A DNA stretch of 5,939 nt. Source: Actinomycetota bacterium (GTDB taxonomy: Bacteria > Actinomycetota > Thermoleophilia > Solirubrobacterales > Solirubrobacteraceae). The translations under genes were made by a program, and so were the position numbers. Positions 1 through 4,890 of this stretch are shown here, piece after piece. The stretch is from contig JAHWJM010000173.1 in assembly GCA_019348435.1 (NCBI GenBank), forward strand, positions 1 to 5,939. Reading direction: 5' to 3'. The notes under the pieces were generated by a model, which saw only the letters and a list, made by a program, of their open reading frames with translations, did no database searches and was not told the origin of the DNA. The first letter of the stretch is position 1. Every line of letters begins with the position of its first letter.

Positions 1-1767
1 GATCCGCGAGCGCTCGTCGGCGAGCTGCGGCAGCACGCTGAAGTACGTCTTGTCGAGCTGGTTGAGCTCGCGCCAGCGCTCGATCATCGGGATGATCGGA
101 TGCTCGTCGCGAATCGCCTGCAGCACGCGGGCGTCGGTCGAGAAGCCGGTCTTGCCGCGCCGCTTGCGCGACAGCTCGAGCTTCGTGAAGAGGATCTCGC
201 CGAGCTGCTGGGGGGAGCCGATGACGAACTCGGTGCCGGCCAGGTCCCAGATCTCGAGCTCCAGCGTGCGGATCTCCTCGCGCACGCGCGCCGTGATCTC
301 GCGCAACCGGTCGGTGTTCAGCCGCACGCCCTCGAGCTCCATGCGGCGCAGGACCGGCACGAGCGGCAGCTCGATCTCCTGCATCACCCTGACGAGATCG
401 CGCGCGACGATCTGCTCGCGCTGCCAGGTCGACAGCTCGCCGACGAGCAGCGCCTCGCGCGCAAGCTCGTCCTCGACGTCCGGCGCGCCCAGTCCGCGCT
501 CCTCGAGCAGCTCGCGCAGCGGGTAGCCGCGGCGCGCGGGCTCCAGCAGGTAGGCGCCGAGCAGCGCGTCGTGGGCGAGGTTCGGCGGCACGCTGCCGAA
601 CGACTTGGCGTCGTAGGCGACCACCGGCCGTTCGCCGGCCGCCGCGACGAGCTGCGCCGGGTCGTCCATCGGACCGGTCAGGACCTCACGCCCGGCCGCG
701 ACCGCGAAGCGCCACGTCGTCTCGAGCGCCAGCAGCTCCCCCTCGGGGATCTCGGGGGCGCGCGCGGCGAGCACGAGCTCGGCGGCGGAGCCGCCGAACG
801 CGGCGACGTCGGCGAGCGTGCCCGGCCGCACGCGCGCGGTGACCTGCGTCGAGGCGACGGGTGCGGGAGCGGCCTCGTCGGATCCCAGGAACTCCTCCAG
901 GCGGCGCAGCGGATCGCGCAGCTCGAACTCCCGGAAGACCTCGCGCAGCTTGGAGCGATCGGGCGCCTGCGAGGCGGCCTGCACGACGTCGAGGTCGATC
1001 GGCAGGTCGCGCCGCATCGTCGCCAGCACCTTCGACAGGCGGGCGTTCTCGGCGTGCTCGGCGAGGTTCTGCTTGCGCTTGGCGCCCGTGATCTCGTCGA
1101 TCGAGCCCAGCACCGCCTCGAGATCGCCGAACCTCTGCAGCAGCTGCGAGGCGGTCTTGTCGCCGATCCCGGGGACGCCCGGGATGTTGTCGCTCGTGTC
1201 GCCCTTCAGGCCGTAGAAGTCGGGGATCAGCTCGGGCGCGATCCCGTAGCGGTCGACGACGGCCCCGTAGTCGTAGAGCTTCGTGTCGGTGATCCCGCGC
1301 GACGTCGCCATGACGCTGACGAGCCCGCCGGGGTCGATGAGCTGGAAGGCGTCGCGGTCGCCGGTGACGATCACGGTGGGGATGCCCTGCTCGCGGGCGC
1401 GCTCGGCGAGCGTCGCGATGACGTCGTCGGCCTCGAAGCCCGCCAGCCGGATGTTCTTGTAGCCGAAGGCCTCGACGAGCGGCTCGAAGTGCGGCCACTG
1501 CTCCTTGAGCAGGTCCGGCCGCGTCAGGCGCCCCGCCTTGTACTCCGAGTAGACCTCCTTGCGCCCGCTCGCGCCGGCGTCCCAGGCAACGATCGTCGGC
1601 TTCGTGCCGTGCTCGGTGAGGATCTTCACGAGCATCGACGCGAAGCCGAAGATCGCGTTCGTCGGAAAGCCGGTCGAGGTGGCGATCGACTCGGGCAGCG
1701 CGAAAAAGGCTCGATAAACGAGCGAGTTTCCGTCGATCAGGTACAGCTCGTCGGGGCGGTCGGCCAT
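1..1767 (-). CDS. polA: DNA polymerase I, N-terminal 589 residues (3' end of gene beyond the left edge)
   Basis: DNA polymerase I fills gaps and removes RNA primers in replication and excision repair. The frame is open from the ATG at 1767 to base 1. The 5'-nuclease domain (about residues 1-290) is intact: LIDGNSLVYRAFF with D12, D63 in AWDAG, YKAGR at 76-80, FEADD (E112, D114, D115), TGDRD (D137, D139), and GDTSDNIPGVPGIGDKTA with D190 and D193 followed by the helix-hairpin-helix. Residues about 310-445 sit where the 3'-5' exonuclease domain lies but are short. No DxE-type Exo I motif is visible; only weak echoes remain (AYDAKS, AHDALLGAYLLEP), so proofreading is probably absent. The polymerase domain starts with EIELPLVPVLRRMELEGV (about 463-480) and continues through GSPQQLGEILF and TGFSTDARVL to LDKTYFSVLPQLADERSRI, just before the expected TGRLSS region. 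The palm motifs (DYSQIELR and the later HDE) lie outside the window. The ATG at 1767 is chosen because the family N-terminus begins there and a promoter sits directly upstream. Confidence 0.97.
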   Translation of the reverse strand, partial: MADRPDELYLIDGNSLVYRAFFALPESIATSTGFPTNAIFGFASMLVKILTEHGTKPTIVAWDAGASGRKEVYSEYKAGRLTRPDLLKEQWPHFEPLVEAFGYKNIRLAGFEADDVIATLAERAREQGIPTVIVTGDRDAFQLIDPGGLVSVMATSRGITDTKLYDYGAVVDRYGIAPELIPDFYGLKGDTSDNIPGVPGIGDKTASQLLQRFGDLEAVLGSIDEITGAKRKQNLAEHAENARLSKVLATMRRDLPIDLDVVQAASQAPDRSKLREVFREFELRDPLRRLEEFLGSDEAAPAPVASTQVTARVRPGTLADVAAFGGSAAELVLAARAPEIPEGELLALETTWRFAVAAGREVLTGPMDDPAQLVAAAGERPVVAYDAKSFGSVPPNLAHDALLGAYLLEPARRGYPLRELLEERGLGAPDVEDELAREALLVGELSTWQREQIVARDLVRVMQEIELPLVPVLRRMELEGVRLNTDRLREITARVREEIRTLELEIWDLAGTEFVIGSPQQLGEILFTKLELSRKRRGKTGFSTDARVLQAIRDEHPIIPMIERWRELNQLDKTYFSVLPQLADERSRI

Positions 1768-1776
1768 CGCCGCGCC

Positions 1777-1804
1777 ACTCTACGCCGACCGTCCCCTGTG
1801 TCAG
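1777..1804 (-). promoter_or_regulatory. Putative sigma70/HrdB-like promoter of polA, giving a near-leaderless transcript
   Basis: On the minus strand a -35-like CTGACA (1804-1799, 5 of 6 matches to TTGACA) is followed by a 16-nt spacer and a -10-like TAGAGT (1782-1777, 4 of 6 to TATAAT, keeping TAnnnT). Only 9 nt separate the -10 box from the polA ATG at 1767. Transcription would therefore start about 0-4 nt before the start codon. No convincing Shine-Dalgarno precedes the ATG, which agrees with leaderless initiation, a common arrangement in actinobacteria. This is a match by eye in GC-rich DNA; no start site has been mapped. Confidence 0.5.
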
Positions 1805-1843
1805 GCGCAGCAGGTAGATTGCCCCTTCGAGGAGCCCAAGCCC

Positions 1844-1848
1844 AAGGA
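1844..1848 (+). promoter_or_regulatory. Shine-Dalgarno of the 97-residue gene
   Basis: AAGGA lies 8 nt upstream of the ATG at 1857, which is good spacing, and it fixes the start of the small Cys/His protein. Further upstream TAGATT at 1815-1820 resembles a -10 box, but no acceptable -35 element lies 16-18 nt before it, so I do not call a promoter there. Confidence 0.6.
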
Positions 1849-1856
1849 CGAGCACG

Positions 1857-2150
1857 ATGAGCCTTATCTACACCTGCAATCTCTGTGGCGAGACGATCGG
1901 TCCTGACACGCCGTACGTAACGCTCAACGGCAATGGCGACCGCGCCCGCGACTTCTGGCGGACCGGTTACGTCGGCCATTACCACGCGGACCCGGAGATC
2001 GGCTGCTGGAACCGCATCGTCGACGCGATCCGCCTCTGCGACGCACCACGCCTGGACGCGATCCCGACGGCGAGCTACCAGTCGATCACCGCCAAGCGGC
2101 GCAAGCACCGTCCGCTCGAGCCCGACGACGGGATCGCGCCCCCGGCGTAG
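1857..2150 (+). CDS. Conserved-looking 97-residue hypothetical protein with a possible zinc site
   Basis: I do not recognise a named family. The protein starts YTCNLCGETIGPD, giving a zinc-knuckle-like pair C7/C10. Then come an aromatic-rich stretch (W34, Y38), the HYH triplet H41/H43, and C50-W51 in EIGCWNRIVDAIRL, with a further Cys at 61. C7, C10, H41 or H43, and C50 could together bind one structural zinc ion; this is inference from spacing. The C-terminal 20 or so residues are basic and then proline/acid-rich and probably disordered. There is no signal peptide or membrane segment, so it should be cytoplasmic. The gene has its own Shine-Dalgarno and is divergent from polA across 89 bp. 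It lies upstream of, and co-oriented with, the SDR gene, 67 bp away. Clustered Cys, Trp and Tyr in a GC-rich frame argue that it is a real gene and not an antisense shadow. DNA, RNA or protein binding are all possible; no function is assigned. Confidence 0.72.
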   Translation: MSLIYTCNLCGETIGPDTPYVTLNGNGDRARDFWRTGYVGHYHADPEIGCWNRIVDAIRLCDAPRLDAIPTASYQSITAKRRKHRPLEPDDGIAPPA

Positions 2151-2153
2151 AGA

Positions 2154-2197
2154 GGGCGCCGATGCGGGCCGTGACGGGCGCCGATGCGGGCCGTGAC
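2154..2197. repeat. Perfect tandem duplication, 2 x 22 bp, in the gap before the SDR gene
   Basis: Copy 1 is 2154-2175 and copy 2 is 2176-2197. They are identical and directly abutting. The unit begins GGGCGCCGATGCGGGCC and ends GTGAC. Each copy contains the palindrome GGCGCC, so the two palindromes could also pair with each other in RNA (6-bp stem, 16-nt loop). The repeat starts 4 nt after the stop of the 97-residue gene and ends 8 nt before the -10-like box of the SDR gene. It could be a duplicated operator or a recent replication-slippage event; the sequence alone does not decide. Confidence 0.9.
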
Positions 2198-2205
2198 CGC
2201 GTCCG

Positions 2206-2211
2206 TATGCT
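2206..2211 (+). promoter_or_regulatory. Putative -10 box of the SDR gene (leaderless arrangement)
   Basis: TATGCT keeps the TAnnnT pattern (4 of 6 to TATAAT) and ends 6 nt before the ATG at 2218, so transcription would start at or next to the start codon. No GGAGG-like ribosome site lies before this ATG, only CGGCGG. No good -35 hexamer is visible at 16-18 nt; that position falls inside the second copy of the 22-bp repeat, which may mean activator dependence or no promoter at all. Confidence 0.33.
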
Positions 2212-2217
2212 CGGCGG

Positions 2218-3120
2218 ATGAAGGTCACCGTCAGCGGAGCGACGGGCCGCGTCGGGCGCCACCTCGTCGCGGCGCTGAAGGAGCGCGGTGACGACGTGGT
2301 CGCGCTGTCGCGCGACCCCGACAGGGCGGGCCAACAGCTCGGCGTGCCCGCTTATGGGTGGGACCTGAAGGACGAGGCCGTTCCCAAGGAGGCGCTCGCC
2401 GGCCGCGACGCGGTCGTCCACCTCGCGGGCGAGGACGTCGGCCAGCGCTGGAGCAAAGAGGTCAAGGCCGAGATCCTCGACAGCCGCGAGAAGGGCACCC
2501 GCAACATGGTGCACAGCATCTTCGAGACGAAGCCGCGGCCGCGGTCCTTCATCTGCGCGTCGGCGTCCGGCTACTACGGCTCGCGCGGCAGCGAGCCCGT
2601 CGGCGAGTCCGAGCCGCCGGGCAGCGACTGGCTCGCCGAGGTCTGCGCGCGCTGGGAGCGCGAGGCCGAGACGGCGAAGGTCGGCACGCGCCTGGTGATC
2701 GTGCGCACCGGCATCGTGCTCGACGCCGGCGGCGGAGCGCTGGCGAAGATGCTGCCCTTCTTCAAGGCGGGGGTCGGCGGCCCGGTCGGCGGCGGCAAGC
2801 AGTACATGCCGTGGATCCACCGCGACGACCTCATCGGGATCTACCTCGCGGCGATCGACCATGACGACTTCAACGGGGCGATCAACGCCTCGGCGCCGGA
2901 GCCGGTGACGAACAAGCGGTTCGCCAAGGCGCTGGGGCATGCGATCAACCGGCCCGCCGTCGCACCGGTGCCCGGCTTCACCATCAAGCTCATGTACGGC
3001 GAGATGAGCCAGATCGTCCTCAAGGGCGTGCGGATGGTGCCCGGGCGAGCCGCCGAGCTCGGCTACGAGTTCCAGCATCCCGATCTCGACGAGGCGCTGC
3101 GCGACACGCTGGTCTCCTGA
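2218..3120 (+). CDS. TIGR01777/YfcH-type SDR-family epimerase-like oxidoreductase
   Basis: A complete 300-residue member of the atypical extended SDR group related to E. coli YfcH and human SDR39U1, whose substrate is generally not established. The N-terminus has the dinucleotide-binding glycine motif GATGRVG (7-13) after the first beta strand. Then come WDL (48-50), the VVHLAGE strand/loop (66-72), QRW (76-78), SREKGTRNMV (89-98), and the active-site region ASASGYYG (114-121). No YxxxK follows the Tyr, which is usual for this subfamily. The middle carries RLVIVRTGIVLDAGGGALAKMLP (158-180) and a glycine-rich loop leading to MPWIHRDDLIG (197-207). Residues about 246-297 (PGFTIKLMYGEMSQ, VPGRAAELGYEF, DEALRDTL) match the C-terminal DUF1731 segment. 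Length is typical for the family. There is no signal or membrane segment, so it is a soluble cytoplasmic NAD(P)-binding protein. It is convergent with the liv operon, with stops 20 bp apart. The family call is firm; the reaction is unknown. Confidence 0.93.
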   Translation: MKVTVSGATGRVGRHLVAALKERGDDVVALSRDPDRAGQQLGVPAYGWDLKDEAVPKEALAGRDAVVHLAGEDVGQRWSKEVKAEILDSREKGTRNMVHSIFETKPRPRSFICASASGYYGSRGSEPVGESEPPGSDWLAEVCARWEREAETAKVGTRLVIVRTGIVLDAGGGALAKMLPFFKAGVGGPVGGGKQYMPWIHRDDLIGIYLAAIDHDDFNGAINASAPEPVTNKRFAKALGHAINRPAVAPVPGFTIKLMYGEMSQIVLKGVRMVPGRAAELGYEFQHPDLDEALRDTLVS

Positions 3121-3125
3121 GGGCC

Positions 3126-3156
3126 GCGGGAGCGACCGTGTCAGTCGCGAGCCCGC
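3126..3156. terminator. Imperfect hairpin at the convergent gene ends, possible shared terminator
   Basis: Read on the plus strand, GCGGG (3126-3130) and GCGAC (3132-3136) pair with GTCGC (3144-3148) and CCCGC (3152-3156). An asymmetric internal loop (A against GAG) separates the two stems, and a 7-nt loop closes them. It begins 6 nt after the SDR stop and covers the last codons and stop of the small membrane protein on the other strand. The inverted repeat serves both directions. There is no T-tract on either side, so termination would be of the U-less type often proposed for high-GC bacteria. Chance pairing in GC-rich DNA is a real alternative. Confidence 0.4.
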
Positions 3157-3362
3157 TTGCGCCGTCCCCAGTCCGACGTCGGCTTGGCGGGCACGAACAG
3201 CCAGATCAGGACGCCGACGAACGTCAGCAGCAACCCGCTGGCAAGGCCGATGCGCTCGCCGTAGCCCTTCTTGCCCGACAGGAAGCTCGCGACGATCGCC
3301 GACAGCAGCCAGCCGTAGAGCAGGTACAGCGCGAGCTCCCCGATGACCGCGAGGACGGTCAT
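3141..3362 (-). CDS. 73-residue two-helix membrane protein, last gene of the liv operon
   Basis: I do not recognise a named family. The protein has two clear hydrophobic segments, about residues 3-27 (from VLAVIGELALYLLYGWLL) and 37-58 (from RIGLASGLLLTFVGVLIWLF). They are joined by a short basic Gly-rich turn (SGKKGYGER). A C-terminal tail, KPTSDWGRRKRARD, is strongly positive. The tail suggests both ends face the cytoplasm, but the basic turn makes topology ambiguous. The start ATG at 3362 overlaps the livF stop in an ATGA quartet, so translation is probably coupled to livF; the upstream GGCGG is only a weak ribosome site. It could be an accessory subunit or stabiliser of the importer, or an unrelated small membrane protein carried on the operon. 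Nothing in the sequence shows which. The same frame stays open much further upstream, inside livF, but that part is Arg/Ala/His-rich shadow sequence. Confidence 0.8.
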   Translation of the reverse strand: MTVLAVIGELALYLLYGWLLSAIVASFLSGKKGYGERIGLASGLLLTFVGVLIWLFVPAKPTSDWGRRKRARD

Positions 3363-4069
3363 CCGCCGAGGTATGCCTTCTGCACGTCGGGGTTGGCGCG
3401 CAGCGCCTCCGAGCGGTCGCTCAGCGCGATCCTGCCCGTCTCGAGCACGTACGCGCGCTGCGAGACGGCGAGCGCGTAGTTGGCGTTCTGCTCGACGAGC
3501 AGGATCGTCGTGCCCTGCTCGTTGATCTCGGCGATCGTCTCGTAGATGCGCTCGACGAGGATCGGCGCGATGCCCATCGACGGCTCGTCGAGCAGCAGCA
3601 GCTTCGGCCGGGCCATCAGCGCGCGCCCGATGGCCAGCATCTGCTGCTCGCCGCCGGACATCGTGCCGGCCTTCTGGCGCTGGCGCTCCTGCAGGCGCGG
3701 AAAGAGGTCGTACACGCGGGCCACGTCCTCGGCGATCGCGTCCCTGTCGCGGCGCAGGTAGGCCCCCATGTCGAGGTTCTCGCGCACGGTCATGCGCGGG
3801 AAGCAGCGCCGTCCCTCCGGCGACTGCGAGATCCCGAGCTTGACGATGTCCGACGGCGGCGTGCGCGTGATGTTCTCGCCGCTGAAGCGGATGTCGCCCG
3901 TCCGCGGCGGCGTGAGCCCCGAGATCGAGCGCAGGGTCGTCGACTTGCCGGCGCCGTTGGAGCCGATCAGCGTGACGCACTCGCCCTCCTCCACCGTGAG
4001 CGAGATGCCCTTCAGCGCCTCGATGTTGCCGTAGAAGGTGTGGATGTCGTCGATCTCGAGCAGCGCCAT
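3359..4069 (-). CDS. livF: Branched-chain amino acid ABC importer, ATP-binding protein LivF
   Basis: One of the two cytoplasmic ATPases that power uptake of leucine, isoleucine and valine (or related amino acids) through a LivH/LivM channel. At 236 residues it has the normal LivF length. Walker A is GSNGAGKST (36-44), the Q-loop is Q82 in ISQSPEGRRCFPRMTV, the signature is SGGEQQ (138-143), and Walker B with catalytic Glu is LLLLDEP (157-163), followed by SMGIAP. The switch position after Walker B reads LVEQNAN, with Q194 where most ABC ATPases have His. E. coli LivF has the same, so this supports LivF over LivG. The C-terminus KAYLGG is also typical. The ATG at 4069 shares one base with the livG stop (TGATG) and has GAGG 7 nt upstream. 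The stop overlaps the next gene by 4 nt. Substrate range (amino acids, amides or urea) cannot be read from the ATPase alone. Confidence 0.96.
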   Translation of the reverse strand: MALLEIDDIHTFYGNIEALKGISLTVEEGECVTLIGSNGAGKSTTLRSISGLTPPRTGDIRFSGENITRTPPSDIVKLGISQSPEGRRCFPRMTVRENLDMGAYLRRDRDAIAEDVARVYDLFPRLQERQRQKAGTMSGGEQQMLAIGRALMARPKLLLLDEPSMGIAPILVERIYETIAEINEQGTTILLVEQNANYALAVSQRAYVLETGRIALSDRSEALRANPDVQKAYLGG

Positions 4070-4890
4070 CAGCCGGCCTCGCCACCTTGGTGCTGGCGCT
4101 CGGCTTCCTGCTTGCCGAGGTACGCCTCGACGACCCGCGGGTCGCTGCGGACGGTCGCGGGGTCGCCCTCGGCGATCTTCTCGCCGTGGTCGAGCACGGT
4201 GACGTGCTCGGAAACGCCCATCACGACCTTCATGTCGTGCTCGATGAGCAGGATCGACAGGGCGCGCTCGTCGCGCAGGCGCTCCATGAAGCGCGTCAGG
4301 TTCTCCGACTCCTGCGGGTTCATCCCGGCAGTAGGCTCGTCGAGCAGCAGCAGCTTGGGGTCCGACGCGAGCGCGCGGGCGATCTCGACGCGGCGCTGGT
4401 CGCCGTACGACAGGTTCGTGGCCAGCTGCTCGTGCAGCGCCGGCCGCAGCCCGACGTACTCGAGCATCTCAGCCGCCTTTTCGCGCACGTGCCGTTCCTC
4501 GCGCCGCACGCGCGGCGGCCGCAGGATCGACCCGAAGAGCCCGGCCTTCATGCGCGCGTGCTGGCCGACCATGACGTTCTCGAGCGCCGACATCGTGCCG
4601 AACAGGCGGATGTTCTGAAACGTCCGCGCCATCCCGAGGGCCATGATCTTGTCGGGGCGACCGCCGGTGATGTCGCGGCCATCGAAGCGCACATGCCCCA
4701 GGGTCGGCTTGTAGAGCCCCGTGAGGATGTTGAAGAACGTCGTCTTGCCGGCCCCGTTGGGACCGATCAGCGAGACGATCGCGCGCCGCGGGATCACGAA
4801 CGAAACGTCGTTGACCGCCGTCAGCCCGCCGAACTGCTTCGTCACGTCGTGTGCCTCGAGGATCGGCCCGTCCGCCGTGTCGCCGGTCAT
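4069..4890 (-). CDS. livG: Branched-chain amino acid ABC importer, ATP-binding protein LivG
   Basis: The second ATPase of the importer, 273 residues against about 255 in E. coli. The extra length is a short N-terminal leader and a charged, Gln-rich C-terminal tail. After ILEAHDVTKQFGGLTAVNDVS come Walker A GPNGAGKTT (43-51), Q-loop Q92 in ARTFQNIRLF, the LivG-type helical insert around 108-150 (GQHARMKAGLFGSIL), and the signature LSYGDQRRVEIARAL (160-174). Walker B with catalytic Glu is LLLLDEPTAGMNP (180-192), and the H-loop is LLIEHDMKVVM with H218. The YGDQRR form of the signature and the AGMNP loop are LivG traits. The reading frame continues upstream of the chosen start, but the ATG at 4890 overlaps the livM stop as ATGA, has GAGG 5 nt upstream, and places the conserved domain about ten residues in. 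It overlaps livF by one base downstream. Translational coupling along the operon is likely. Confidence 0.96.
   Translation of the reverse strand: MTGDTADGPILEAHDVTKQFGGLTAVNDVSFVIPRRAIVSLIGPNGAGKTTFFNILTGLYKPTLGHVRFDGRDITGGRPDKIMALGMARTFQNIRLFGTMSALENVMVGQHARMKAGLFGSILRPPRVRREERHVREKAAEMLEYVGLRPALHEQLATNLSYGDQRRVEIARALASDPKLLLLDEPTAGMNPQESENLTRFMERLRDERALSILLIEHDMKVVMGVSEHVTVLDHGEKIAEGDPATVRSDPRVVEAYLGKQEAERQHQGGEAG

Noticed and set aside
1815..1820. TAGATT as a promoter -10 for the 97-residue gene
   Set aside because: No acceptable -35 or extended -10 accompanies it; with only one hexamer in a short AT-richer patch the support is too weak.
686..1855. A 389-codon minus-strand frame overlapping polA in another phase
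   Set aside because: It is a frame-shifted shadow of polA dominated by Arg and Ala, and the true frame carries every 5'-nuclease motif.
100..1860. A 586-codon open frame on the plus strand, antisense to almost all of polA
   Set aside because: Its translation is an Arg/Ala/Leu/Asp-rich low-complexity product typical of the opposite strand of a GC-rich gene, with no recognisable domain. The minus strand here is unmistakably Pol I.
2572..2595. Missing YxxxK catalytic pair in the SDR protein
   Set aside because: The TIGR01777/YfcH group commonly has an xGYYG segment without the classical Lys, so this is not degeneration.
2086..3078. A 330-codon minus-strand frame antisense to the SDR gene, and a 492-bp one at 1737-2228
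   Set aside because: Both are compositional shadows. The SDR frame has full family motifs from end to end, and the 97-residue frame has its own Shine-Dalgarno and the Cys/His pattern.
3486..3490. Gln instead of His at the LivF switch (H-loop) position as a possible defect
   Set aside because: E. coli LivF also reads LVEQNAN there, so it is a normal family trait.
3141..4085. A single 314-residue minus-strand protein covering the small membrane gene and an alternative frame of livF
   Set aside because: Only the last 73 residues look like a protein. The rest overlaps livF out of phase and is Arg/Ala/His-rich. The ATGA junction at 3359-3362 gives the natural start.
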